This document shows, one piece after another, positions 48,471 through 60,552 of a DNA stretch of 64,000 bases; positions within the stretch are counted from its first letter, which is position 1, and each line of letters begins with the position of its first letter. Made by a program: the position numbers and the translations under genes. The stretch spans positions 9,362,001 through 9,426,000 of the forward strand of contig NZ_CP022098.1 in the NCBI RefSeq assembly GCF_002305875.1. Reading direction: 5' to 3'. Source of the DNA: Cystobacter fuscus. GTDB lineage: Bacteria; Myxococcota; Myxococcia; Myxococcales; Myxococcaceae. Under the pieces are notes generated by a model, which was not told the origin of the DNA, did not search any database, and saw only the letters and a list, made by a program, of their open reading frames with translations.

Positions 48471-48502
48471 GAAGTTCTTCTCCTTCGCTCGAAGTGCCGG
48501 GT

Positions 48503-51676
<3,174 letters not shown>

Positions 51677-54379
51677 TCACTTGACGACGATGTTGCAGTT
51701 CTGGCCTTCCAGACGGAGACCACTGGGCACCGGCTTGGCGCCGCTGTAGTTGGCCACGTAGCCGGCCTCGATGCTGCTGCCGCCCGGAACCGTCGAGTTG
51801 CCCTGGGGCGTCACCTCGACCGAGCGGCCCGTCTTCGTGAAGGTCGCGCTCCAGGAGTTGGCCAGCGTGAAGTCGTTGGTGGCCGTCCAGCTGATCTTCC
51901 AGTTGGAGATGGGCTGCGTGCCCGCGTTCTGGAGGATGACCCGGGCGACGTGACCGTTGCCCCAGTCGTTGCTGGCGTCCACGGTCACCGTGCAGCTCGG
52001 CGGGGCCGGGATGTCATTGTCGAGCTCGGTCGCGTTGACGGACACCGCCGACAGGCCCGTCGCGCTCAGCTTGAAGCTGGCCGTCCCGTTCGTCTGGTCC
52101 GCGTCCTCCACCGCGGAGATGGTGACCGTCTGCCCCACGTTCCAGTTGGCGGGGGTGAAGGTCAGCGTGGCGCCGGACGACACGAACAGGTCCGCGTCAC
52201 CGGAAGCCTTGGCCACGGAGACCGTGACGTTGCCCGCGGGGGCGGCGGACAGGCTCACCGTGAAGCTCGCGGAGCCCCCCTCGGCCACGCTGATGTCCGT
52301 CGACGAGGCCACGATGCCGGCGGCGGGAGGAGCACCCTCGAACAGCCGGGCGTAGTCCGCCATGGCCATGGCGATGTCCGCCTGGGCCCAGAAGCGGTGG
52401 TAGGTGAACTCGGGCACCGGGCCGCCGTTGAGGAAGCTCTGCACCTTCGCCCACTCCGGATCCTGCTTGTACTTCGGACGCAGGCTGAGGAACGTGGCGT
52501 TCGAGTCGACCGTCGCGCCCTGGGCCGTCGTGCCCGACCAGCCCGAGGGGACGAAGACGCCGTCGCCCGTCGTCGCGTTGTAGGTGTCGTCGAAGCGCTT
52601 GTAGTCCTCGCGCTTCTCGGGCACGGCCACGCCCTTGGGCGTCTGGTAGTTCGTCCACATCCGGTCGAGCAGCTCCTTGGCCAGGGTCTTGGCCGCCGTG
52701 TTGCCGGACCGGGCGGCGTAGAACACCAGCGTACGGGCGTACGCCGACGTCACGCCCACGTCGGTGGTGTGGTCCACGACCGTCACGTGCAGGTTGCTGT
52801 TGGTGCCCGGAGAGGCCGGGTTCCAGGTGTCCGGCGTACCCGACCACGCCAGGGTGCTGGGGACCTGGTACTTGCCATCCGTGGTGAGCTTGGTGTTCTG
52901 CGAGGCCCAGGCCACCCACTTGTCGAGCAGCTTCTTGGCCTGCGCGTCACCCGTGACGTAGTAGTACTCCGCCACGCGCTGCACGGACCACGCCTGGAAG
53001 CCGAACCACTGGTTGCTCGGGGGATCGTGGTAGACGGGCTGCCAGTCGTAGTACATGCCGTAGAAGGACGACGCGTTGTCCGGCTGCCCGTAGCGACCGT
53101 TCCAGCTGTTCGTGGCACCACCCGCGAAGCCGCCCTCGGCCGACTGCAACCAGGTGTAGAACTCGATCTGCCGCTTGAGGCTCGTCGCCCAGTCGGCGGC
53201 GCCGGTCGCGGACAGGGGCCGCAGGAACGACGTGCTGCTCAGCACGTAGGCCGCCATCGGGTTCTGGTAGCCGAAGTGGTTGTGGCTCGAGCCGATGCGC
53301 CAGGCCCAGCCAGCGCTCGTGTCGACGGCACCACCCCACGAGTAGTACCAGGACAGCAGATAGTGCATGCTGTTCTTGCCACTGCCCGCGGGGCAGTTGG
53401 TCTCGCCAATGCAATCACCGATGCGCTTGAAGTACTTGTCGAACATCGAGTAGCGCAGGTAGTCGCCCATCTTCGCCGCCTTCTTGACGGCATCGGCCAC
53501 CTGGGCCTCCTTGCCCTGCTCCTTGGCCCAGATGTGGGCCCAGTACGCCGCCTGCACCGCGCGGGCATCCGCGTCCGGCGCGTTGGTGTAGCGCCACTGG
53601 CGCGAGTAGTTGGCGTCACCCGTGAACAGGCTCAGGAAGCCATGGCCCGACTTGCCCCAGGCGAAGGTGTCGCAGGAGGGGTGCGGCACCGTCTCCCACA
53701 CGGACTCCTGCGAGCCGCGCTGGAAGGTGTTGATGTAGGACGGCGAGGTCGTGCCATCTCCGCAGCGGCCGTAGCCGTACCAGTTGTCCACGTCCAGCAG
53801 CCAGTGCATGCCATAGATGTCGCTGGTGCCGTACGCCGCCTGCAGCTCGGCCGCGATCGGGTCGTTGCCCACCGCCACCTCCGGGCGCAGCTGGGAGGGA
53901 TACTGCTTCGGCAAGTCCCACTCCGCGGCGTAGGTGGCCGGCTTGCTCGCGTTGTAGTACTGGTTGGTGGGCTGATCCGCGTGCGAGGGGATGATGTACT
54001 TCTCCATGTTGGCCCAGGCGGCGTTGAAGGGCGCCCAGTCCCCCGTCACCTGGCCATACACCGCCTCCAGCCACAGCCAATAGCCGTAGGCCTCCGAGGT
54101 GGTCTCGTGACCGTGGTCCGGCGCCTCCACCATCAGCGTCTCGATGGAGTGATAGGGCACGCCCTTGGGGCTGAAGTACCCGTTCGCCGGATCCTTGATC
54201 TTGTTGTACTGATCCAGGAAGCGCTGCGTATAGGCGGAAGACTCACCCGCGAGCGCCTTGGACAGCGTGCGCACGGGCGCGGGCCGGGGGCTGGCCGCAA
54301 CCGCTTGCGCGGGAACGGTCGCCGCGATGGCCAGACAGAGGGCACGCGTCATCGCTGCTTTGACAGGCTTCAAGAACAT
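51677..54379 (-). CDS. GH48 reducing-end exocellulase with Calx-beta-like domain and CBM2
   Basis: Secreted cellobiohydrolase of 900 residues that releases cellobiose from chain ends, a key enzyme of cellulolytic bacteria. Signal peptide to about 28 (QAVAASP). GH48 domain about 35-670 with the diagnostic [21 protein letters not shown], where a Glu is the acid catalyst, and [10 protein letters not shown] Calx-beta-like module follows (about 690-785, [16 protein letters not shown]), then CBM2 (about 790-900, [19 protein letters not shown]). The ATG at 54379 has AGGAGG with 5-base spacing. First gene of the leftward cellulase unit. Confidence 0.95.
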   Translation of the reverse strand: MFLKPVKAAMTRALCLAIAATVPAQAVAASPRPAPVRTLSKALAGESSAYTQRFLDQYNKIKDPANGYFSPKGVPYHSIETLMVEAPDHGHETTSEAYGYWLWLEAVYGQVTGDWAPFNAAWANMEKYIIPSHADQPTNQYYNASKPATYAAEWDLPKQYPSQLRPEVAVGNDPIAAELQAAYGTSDIYGMHWLLDVDNWYGYGRCGDGTTSPSYINTFQRGSQESVWETVPHPSCDTFAWGKSGHGFLSLFTGDANYSRQWRYTNAPDADARAVQAAYWAHIWAKEQGKEAQVADAVKKAAKMGDYLRYSMFDKYFKRIGDCIGETNCPAGSGKNSMHYLLSWYYSWGGAVDTSAGWAWRIGSSHNHFGYQNPMAAYVLSSTSFLRPLSATGAADWATSLKRQIEFYTWLQSAEGGFAGGATNSWNGRYGQPDNASSFYGMYYDWQPVYHDPPSNQWFGFQAWSVQRVAEYYYVTGDAQAKKLLDKWVAWASQNTKLTTDGKYQVPSTLAWSGTPDTWNPASPGTNSNLHVTVVDHTTDVGVTSAYARTLVFYAARSGNTAAKTLAKELLDRMWTNYQTPKGVAVPEKREDYKRFDDTYNATTGDGVFVPSGWSGTTAQGATVDSNATFLSLRPKYKQDPEWAKVQSFLNGGPVPEFTYHRFWAQADIAMAMADYARLFEGAPPAAGIVASSTDISVAEGGSASFTVSLSAAPAGNVTVSVAKASGDADLFVSSGATLTFTPANWNVGQTVTISAVEDADQTNGTASFKLSATGLSAVSVNATELDNDIPAPPSCTVTVDASNDWGNGHVARVILQNAGTQPISNWKISWTATNDFTLANSWSATFTKTGRSVEVTPQGNSTVPGGSSIEAGYVANYSGAKPVPSGLRLEGQNCNIVVK

Positions 54380-54889
54380 CACTTCCTCCTGGGGTAAGAT
54401 GAATGCACGACATGACCGGGGACGACCGTCCTGCCGGGACCGCGTCAGCGTTTTCCAACATCACGAAGAGATGACTTTCGAGGGATGGAAGTGGGGAGCA
54501 TCCCCATCCCCACGCATCTCACGCGGGACAACACATTCACTGCACAGACAATGAAAGGAATCACGGAGGCGGGCACGGCCCGTCTGACTCAGCAGGCCAT
54601 CGCGGATTCCCCTGATACATCAGTGAATTCTTGAATGCAAACGAAAACTGCTTTTCCACGTTGATGCGTATGTATGGAATAAGCAAGGAACGACCGGCCG
54701 GTCCGTGGCGCCCGGAGAAACAGGACACGGAGCCGTCTCGCTACCTGTTGGACTTCGTTGCCCGACGAAGACCGCCCAACCCACCAGCCCCTACCGCTCA
54801 GCAACCACGGCACCCGTATCCCACCCCGCCAGACCCATCCAAGCCCCGAGCGCTCGCATGACGAGCCGCTCCCGCTGGCGCGCGACAAG

Positions 54890-54909
54890 GAATCGTAACG
54901 TTTCGATTC
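54890..54909. promoter_or_regulatory. LacI-type operator 1
   Basis: GAATCGTAACGTTTCGATTC is a near-perfect 20-bp palindrome (18 of 20 positions) centred on AACGTT, the form of LacI/GalR-family operators with a central CG. It lies about 206 bp before the GH1 start codon and upstream of a candidate -35 box. Confidence 0.7.
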
Positions 54910-54992
54910 TTGATTCCTCCCATACTTTGACTCCGCCGTCAATGCGGTTCTAGCGGGTTTCCCGCAGAAAGAAACGGTCGAAATAACGAGCT

Positions 54993-55009
54993 GAGAACGT
55001 TACGATCTC
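54993..55009. promoter_or_regulatory. LacI-type operator 2
   Basis: On the minus strand this reads ATCGTAACGTT inside a GAGA...TCTC frame; the 11-bp core is the same as in operator 1 in the opposite orientation. Its AACGTT centre is exactly 99 bp from that of operator 1. It lies downstream of the candidate promoter, so the pair could support a repression loop. Confidence 0.6.
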
Positions 55010-55114
55010 CGTCAGTGTAGGCGACGCGGTGCGACAAGGAAAAACCATGTCGCGGCGCGCCAAAAACAGACGGCAACGCGGTGCGGCAAAGCCAGTACAA
55101 AAAGAGTTCGAGAC

Positions 55115-56452
55115 ATGACAATGCGCTTTCCCGAAAACTTTCTGTGGGGGGTGTCCACCTCCAGCTACCAGATTGAAGGCGGCGCCCCGGACGATGGGCG
55201 GGGCCGGAGCATCTGGGACACCTACTGCGCGACGCCCGGCAAGGTCGCCAACGGGGACACGGGTGAGGTCGCGTGTGACCACTACCACCGCTACCCCGAG
55301 GACCTGGATCTGCTGCGAGACCTGGGCGCCAAGGTCTACCGCCTCTCCATCATGTGGCCGCGGGTGCTCCCCGAGGGGGGGGGCCGGGTCAATGAAAAGG
55401 GGCTGGACTTCTACGATCGCATCGTGGACGGCGTGCTCGAGCGCGGCATGCGCGCCTGGCCATGTCTCTATCATTGGGATCTGCCGCAGGCGCTGCAGGA
55501 CCGCGGCGGCTGGACCAATCGAGACATCGCGGGCTGGTTCACGGATTACACGGCCCTCGTCGCCCGGCGGCTCGGGGATCGCGTCGAGAACTGGGTGACC
55601 TTCAACGAGCCGAGCGTCTCGGCCTGGGTCGGGCACGAGGAGGGGCGCCATGCGCCGGGCCTGACGGATCCCCGCGCCGCCGTGCGCGCCGCGCACCACC
55701 TCAACCTGGCGCATGGGCGGGCCGTCGCGGTGCTGCGCGAGCTGACGCCCCGCGCCGGCGTGGGCACGGTGATCCCCATCCACAAGGCCCGGCCGCTGCC
55801 CCAGTTCCAGGAGCGCGATGCCCACCTGGTGCCGCTCTTCGAGGACAAGTGGAACGGCGTCTTCCTCGATCCCATCTACCACGGCCGGTATCCGGCCTCG
55901 CTCGCGGACCGGTTCGCCGAGCACGTGCGCGACGGCGACCTCGCGGAGATCCACCGGCCGATCGACTTCGTGGGCGTCAACCAGTACTTCCCGAGCTACC
56001 TCCAGCAGTGCTCGAACGGCGCCTGGCCCTTCCAGCATGCCGACCCGCCACTCTACTTCCGCCGCACGGAGATGAACTGGGCCATCGACGGGCACGCCTT
56101 CTACGAGGCGCTCATGTTCGTCAAGGCGCGCTACGGCAACCCGCCCGTCTACGTGACCGAGAACGGCGGGGCCTTCATCGACGTGGTCGGGGCCGATGGC
56201 CGGGTTGACGATCAGGACCGTATCGCCTATTACCGGGAATACTTGATCGGATTGCAGCGCGCGATATCGGAGGGAGCGGACGTCCGTGGGTTCATGCCCT
56301 GGTCGTTGCTCGACAACTTCGAGTGGGCGCGCGGTTACGCCAAGCGCTTCGGCCTCGTGCATGTGGACTACCAGACCCAGAAGCGCACCCCCAAGGCGTC
56401 CTTCCACTTCATGCGGAAAGTGATCGCCGAGAATGCCTTGTCAGGCATCTGA
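55115..56452 (+). CDS. GH1 beta-glucosidase (cytoplasmic)
   Basis: Retaining beta-glucosidase of 445 residues that splits cellobiose and short cellodextrins to glucose. The family start FPENFLWGVSTSSYQIEG is intact; the acid/base Glu is in WVTFNEPSVSAW and the nucleophile Glu in VYVTENGGAF. No signal peptide, so it acts on imported sugars. It is the first gene of the rightward unit and is followed 59 bp later by the LacI-type regulator, with the operators in front of it. Confidence 0.95.
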   Translation: MTMRFPENFLWGVSTSSYQIEGGAPDDGRGRSIWDTYCATPGKVANGDTGEVACDHYHRYPEDLDLLRDLGAKVYRLSIMWPRVLPEGGGRVNEKGLDFYDRIVDGVLERGMRAWPCLYHWDLPQALQDRGGWTNRDIAGWFTDYTALVARRLGDRVENWVTFNEPSVSAWVGHEEGRHAPGLTDPRAAVRAAHHLNLAHGRAVAVLRELTPRAGVGTVIPIHKARPLPQFQERDAHLVPLFEDKWNGVFLDPIYHGRYPASLADRFAEHVRDGDLAEIHRPIDFVGVNQYFPSYLQQCSNGAWPFQHADPPLYFRRTEMNWAIDGHAFYEALMFVKARYGNPPVYVTENGGAFIDVVGADGRVDDQDRIAYYREYLIGLQRAISEGADVRGFMPWSLLDNFEWARGYAKRFGLVHVDYQTQKRTPKASFHFMRKVIAENALSGI

Positions 56453-56511
56453 ACCTGGACTCGAATGACGTGAGTGCCAAACGAAGCAAGCGCCAGGACG
56501 GGGATGAGACC

Positions 56512-57588
56512 ATGCGACCGGCAGGGTCGGAACGAGCGAACCTCAAGACACTGGCCACGCACCTCGGACTGTCGATCAGCACGGTGTCCCGCGCGCTGAA
56601 GGACGGTCCGGAGGTCAGGCCGGAGACGATCCAGCGGGTGAAGGAGGCCGCCGCCCGGTTCGGCTACGTGCCGAACATCGGCGGCATCCACCTGCGCACC
56701 GGCCGGACGTACAAGGTCTGCTCCATCCTCTACGCGCCCGAGGTCGGTGACTACGGAGAGCCGGGCTTCCTGGCGCAGGTGGAGAGCCTGTCCAACGGCA
56801 TGGAGACCGCGGGCTACAACCTGCTCGTCCTGGCGCAGACGGGCCACCAGGCGCCGTTGGATCCGGTCCGGAAGATCTACGATCAACGGCTCGCCGACGC
56901 GGTCGTCTTCTCGCGCACCACGCCCATGGACGAGCGGGCCCGGTTCTGCCTGGAGAAGGACTTCCCGTTCGTGAGCTTCGGACGGACCGAGCTGCAGACA
57001 CCGCACGCCTATGTCGACCACGACGACGAGCACGCGGTCTTCGACGCGGTCGTGCGTCTGTCGCGCGAAGGGCACCGGAAGATCGTCCTGCTCAACCCGA
57101 CGGGCGGGTTCAACTATGTCGGTCTGCGGTTGCGCGGCTATCAGCGGGCACTGGGCGAGGTGGGGCTGCCCTGGGACGAGGCCCTCGTCTACCAGGGAGA
57201 CCTGTCGGTGCGGCGCACCCGCGAGGCCGTCCGGCAGATCCTGCAGCGTGAGCCCTCCATCACGGCGATCATCTGCGCGAACCAGATGTCCATCGTGGGC
57301 ACGCTGGAGGGGCTGCTCGAGAGCGGGCGGGACACGAAGCGGGACGGCGTGAGTGTCGTCGGCTTCGGTGGTATGCCCTTCCTCACGCTCTCCGAGCAGC
57401 ACGTCACCTACTACTACCAGCCGCAGTCGCGCGTCGGCGCCGTGCTGGCCAAACACCTGACCGCGCTCCTCAACGGCGAGCCCGCGGAGAATCTGCGAAC
57501 GGTGCTGCCCTATGTGCGCATCGATGACCTGCGGCTGTTCCGCACGCAGGACGAGATCGATCTGACCCAGGAGCCTCCGCGCTCTTGA
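56512..57588 (+). CDS. LacI-family transcriptional regulator
   Basis: DNA-binding regulator of 358 residues. The N-terminal helix-turn-helix reads LKTLATHLGLSISTVSRALKDGPEVRPETIQRV with the hinge KEAAARFGYVPN; the rest is a periplasmic-binding-like sugar sensor (YVDHDDEHAVFDAV, GFNYVGLRLRGYQRAL, VSVVGFGGMPF). Located after the GH1 gene, it is the natural candidate to bind the AACGTT palindromes and release on cellobiose or a related sugar, as CebR does in actinobacteria. An in-frame GTG at 56470 would add 14 basic residues. Confidence 0.92.
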   Translation: MRPAGSERANLKTLATHLGLSISTVSRALKDGPEVRPETIQRVKEAAARFGYVPNIGGIHLRTGRTYKVCSILYAPEVGDYGEPGFLAQVESLSNGMETAGYNLLVLAQTGHQAPLDPVRKIYDQRLADAVVFSRTTPMDERARFCLEKDFPFVSFGRTELQTPHAYVDHDDEHAVFDAVVRLSREGHRKIVLLNPTGGFNYVGLRLRGYQRALGEVGLPWDEALVYQGDLSVRRTREAVRQILQREPSITAIICANQMSIVGTLEGLLESGRDTKRDGVSVVGFGGMPFLTLSEQHVTYYYQPQSRVGAVLAKHLTALLNGEPAENLRTVLPYVRIDDLRLFRTQDEIDLTQEPPRS

Positions 57589-57606
57589 GGTCCCCAGGCC
57601 CGGGCC

Positions 57607-58245
57607 TCAACAGCCCATGATCTCGAAGACCGCGGCCTCGCGCACGCCCCCCTGCTCCGCCCCGGAGAGAAACAGCCGGAAGTGGAGCACGTTGTAGTGG
57701 CGGGACGTGCGCAACACGAGGTCCAGCCCGCCGTCGTGGTTCAAGTCACCGGCCCAGAGCACCTCCCAGCTCCCATCGTCCGTCTCCTGGACCTCGTACA
57801 GGACGACGGGCGCGGGCCCCCCGTGGAGCGTCAGGCGGAAGCCGGTCTCACCCAGCTTCGTACGCTCGAGGCGCCACGTCCCGCCACGCAGCTCGATCCG
57901 CACTGAATCGGGTCCGATTCCGGAGGACGCGATGCCGGAGTCCGTCACCCGGGCACGCTCCACGGGGCCTTCGCGGACGCCCTGGACGTCACGCAACAAG
58001 ACCAACGGCTCACAGGGAGCGCTCACCTCCTTGCCCGTGGGCACCCCTCCCTCCCGGTCCAGTATCGGGTCCTCCACCTGATGGACGCTCAGCCGGACGA
58101 GGCGCAGCTCGGTGCCACCCTCACACAGCGCGAGGAAGGGCGCACCGTTGGCTGCCTGGACTTCGGTCCCATGAAAGGTCCCCGGCGTCAGCAACATGGG
58201 CTTGGGCGTGGCGGACAACAGCAAGAGCAGGAGGAGCGGGTTCAT
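57607..58245 (-). CDS. Secreted hypothetical protein
   Basis: Protein of 212 residues with a short, Leu-rich signal (MNPLLLLLLLSA). The C-terminal half has DLNHDGGLDLVL, an FG-GAP/dockerin-like calcium loop, and Cys residues in LALCEGG and FEIMGC. No enzyme motif is recognised. It converges on the LacI gene with an 18-bp gap and is not clearly part of the cellulose locus. Confidence 0.6.
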   Translation of the reverse strand: MNPLLLLLLLSATPKPMLLTPGTFHGTEVQAANGAPFLALCEGGTELRLVRLSVHQVEDPILDREGGVPTGKEVSAPCEPLVLLRDVQGVREGPVERARVTDSGIASSGIGPDSVRIELRGGTWRLERTKLGETGFRLTLHGGPAPVVLYEVQETDDGSWEVLWAGDLNHDGGLDLVLRTSRHYNVLHFRLFLSGAEQGGVREAAVFEIMGC

Positions 58246-58477
58246 GGGCTTCCCTCATTGCAGGAGGCACGCCGGGCCCAAGTGGCCGGAATAACGAGGC
58301 CTCCCCCCTCCGGGGCGAGGGTTCACACCCACACCCCGTGTCGCGGCGGCCACGGGGCTGTGATCCACGCCACGGCCCTGGAGTGAGGCGGCGCACTGCT
58401 CGGAAGTCCGCCTCGCCGCACCATGCGCCTCATCCCGGGTCACGAGACCCGCCCGGGACGAAGGGGCAGTGGAGATC

Positions 58478-59602
58478 ATGGTGATGAGCGAGCAGCAGGC
58501 AGGGGCGTTGGAGCCACATGTATTGGTCCTCGACAAGCAGCAGAGCTACAAGCGCCCGGAGGAAGATGCCCTCATCCGGACGCTCCGGGAGGGATGCCGG
58601 CGCGCCGCCGTCCGCTACCTGCCCTACCGCCTCTCCCCCGTCATCCTGGGCATGCCCGGGTTGCTGCTGCACCTGTTCCTGCTCGCCGCCGTCCATACCT
58701 TCGAGCGCGCGCGGTGGATGTATGGCCTCTGGGTGATCTGCCGGGTGCTCCACTTCTGTCTGGATGCCATGGACGGCACCCAGGCCCGGCGCAACGGGAC
58801 ACAATCGACCGCGCGCCACTTCTGGGACCATTGGGTCGACGTCGCCAATTCGGCCATGGCCGTGATGATCGTGGCGCGGCTCGGTCCCCACCAGGGCGTC
58901 TCCTTCATGCCCTACATCCTGCTGACCGCCACCGGCCAGTTGTTCTTCTACCTCGGGCTGTGCCGTTACTTCGCCACGGGCATCATGCGTGACCCCTATA
59001 TCAACCACCTCTGGAACTATGTCTTCTGTCTGTTCCTGGGGTTGTCCGTCTGTCTTCAGGGCGTGGAGCTCCTCGACACCCGCGGCTTCCAGCTCACCTA
59101 TGCGCTCGCGAGCCTCGCGGCCTTCGGGTGCGGCGTCGTGTCCCTCGTGAAGGATGTCGTGCTCATGGCCCGCTCGCGGCTGTCCTCCGGGCGCTTCTAC
59201 GTGCGGATCCTCACCGCGCCCGTGCTCATCCTCGGCATCCATGTGCTCTGGCTCCAGGACTCGAGCGATGTCTTCTACGCCCGGGCCCTCGTCGCCCTCG
59301 CCATGAGCAGCCTCGCGGTGAGCATCCACGCGCGCCAGCTCGTCAACAAGGCTCCGGCCTGGCTGACGGCCGAGGGGGCCTTGTTCCTCCTCGTGCTCCC
59401 CTTGTCGGCGCTGCCCTCGTCACTCCAGCCAGAACTCCACCGCGCACTGCTGCTGGTGATGGTGCTGGCCACGATCATCAACCTGGTCCGCTACCTCCGG
59501 GAGATGATCTCCCAGTACCCGGAGATTGGCTTCCCCTGGGTCTGGCTGCCCTCGACGTACCGGCCGGGGCTGCTTCAGGTGAGCAACAAGCTCGCGGCAT
59601 GA
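58478..59602 (+). CDS. Eukaryote-like CDP-alcohol phosphotransferase family protein
   Basis: Membrane enzyme of about 374 residues with roughly ten helices. The signature DAMDGTQARR followed by HFWDHWVD keeps all four Asp residues of D-x2-DG-x2-AR-x8-G-x3-D-x3-D and resembles DGKQARR...FDHGCD of choline/ethanolaminephosphotransferases. The conserved Gly is Arg here. Such enzymes move a phospho-alcohol from CDP to diacylglycerol or ceramide-like lipids. Length and helix number are those of the eukaryotic type, not of short bacterial PgsA-type proteins. GTG at 58469 is an alternative start. Confidence 0.75.
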   Translation: MVMSEQQAGALEPHVLVLDKQQSYKRPEEDALIRTLREGCRRAAVRYLPYRLSPVILGMPGLLLHLFLLAAVHTFERARWMYGLWVICRVLHFCLDAMDGTQARRNGTQSTARHFWDHWVDVANSAMAVMIVARLGPHQGVSFMPYILLTATGQLFFYLGLCRYFATGIMRDPYINHLWNYVFCLFLGLSVCLQGVELLDTRGFQLTYALASLAAFGCGVVSLVKDVVLMARSRLSSGRFYVRILTAPVLILGIHVLWLQDSSDVFYARALVALAMSSLAVSIHARQLVNKAPAWLTAEGALFLLVLPLSALPSSLQPELHRALLLVMVLATIINLVRYLREMISQYPEIGFPWVWLPSTYRPGLLQVSNKLAA

Positions 59603-59769
59603 GCAGCCCCCGTCACGGCACCGTCAGGGACATCTGCGAGGCGATGACCGCCGGGATAGCTGAAGCGGCTGCAGCTTCGACTGGAGGAGGTGCTGCGCCC
59701 GTGCAACTCGCGGGGCCCGCTCGGCTCTGCCGGAAGGTGGGGCTTTGGGCGCGGCCGCCCCGGCATCCG

Positions 59770-60552
59770 TCATTCATTCCGGAACCACTCGGCTGGGATG
59801 CCCAGTGCCGCCAGAATCCGTTCAGGCGACCTCTCGCCCTTGATGTCACCAACAACAGGCAGCCGAGGAAAGTCCTCAGGCGGCTGGGCGAACTCTTCGA
59901 CGCCCTCTCCACCTCGCCTCACGGTAACAAAAAACTCGTGCAAGTCCGGCGAGGCAATCACTGCGTATACGGTCGCGTGGGGATATAGCTCCGACACCGT
60001 GATGTCGGCGTACCCAATATTGCCTGTGCCGCTAGCAATGAGGAGCCCTCGCGGCGTGTCCTCAAGTCGGTAGTGTCCGGGAGGGAATGGGTCGTCGGCC
60101 TCCTGCAGCGCGCGGTGCGCCTCCTCTGCCCTGACGCCTTCCACCAGTGCGGCTTTGCGCAGAGGCTTGATTGTAGGCGAATCCGAAGGCTTCTCGCGGC
60201 TCGGCAGCGGACAGCCGAGAGACTCGGCCAGTGAGTCTGGGTCCACCTCCAGGATCTCCAGAGAACCGTTTCGCCACGACGTGACGGTCCAGGGATCGTT
60301 GGCGCGCTCAATCGAGTACACGGGCTCATCGGATTCGAGCGACAGGGCCTCGGCGATTTGCATCTCGGCGCCCACGTAGCTGGGGTCCGTACCTACTATG
60401 GCGTGGTATCCGCCACTGCCCGGGATGACCTCGAAGGGCTGCTCTTCGCCGTCCTCTTCGTTCCAGTCCGGCATTACCAAGGTCAGGGCACGGCTTTCCA
60501 GTCGTGCGGGCTCGCCTGGAGCCAGGACCGCCCAGAGAGGCCACCGGCTCAT
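59770..60552 (-). CDS. Putative immunity protein for the PD-(D/E)XK-like toxin
   Basis: Soluble acidic protein of 260 residues that starts inside the stop of the giant toxin gene (ATGA overlap). No known domain is seen; the middle third is a Pro/Ser/Lys linker between two beta-rich halves. Its DNA has clearly lower GC and more mixed codon use than genes to its right and left, as is common for polymorphic immunity genes. The role is inferred from position. Confidence 0.65.
   Translation of the reverse strand: MSRWPLWAVLAPGEPARLESRALTLVMPDWNEEDGEEQPFEVIPGSGGYHAIVGTDPSYVGAEMQIAEALSLESDEPVYSIERANDPWTVTSWRNGSLEILEVDPDSLAESLGCPLPSREKPSDSPTIKPLRKAALVEGVRAEEAHRALQEADDPFPPGHYRLEDTPRGLLIASGTGNIGYADITVSELYPHATVYAVIASPDLHEFFVTVRRGGEGVEEFAQPPEDFPRLPVVGDIKGERSPERILAALGIPAEWFRNE

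Larger units (their letters stand above)
54380..55114. promoter_or_regulatory. 735-bp divergent control region between GH48 and GH1
   Basis: Much less GC-rich than the coding DNA, with no plausible gene. The right half holds two LacI-like operators (54890-54909, 54993-55009) and a -35-like TTGACT at 54927-54932, with TTCTAG at 54948-54953 as a poor -10, between them. GAAAACTGCTTTTC at 54643-54656 is a possible further dyad on the GH48 side. Promoters for both units must lie here; exact starts cannot be set by eye. Confidence 0.6.

Noticed and set aside
51950-54397. Long plus-strand frame opposite GH48
   Set aside because: Shadow of the GH48 gene; Val/Gly/Arg-rich without domains.
54589-54942. 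117-residue minus-strand frame in the GH48-GH1 gap
   Set aside because: Ser/Arg-rich with no homology or ribosome-binding site, and it covers the operator palindrome; more likely regulatory DNA.
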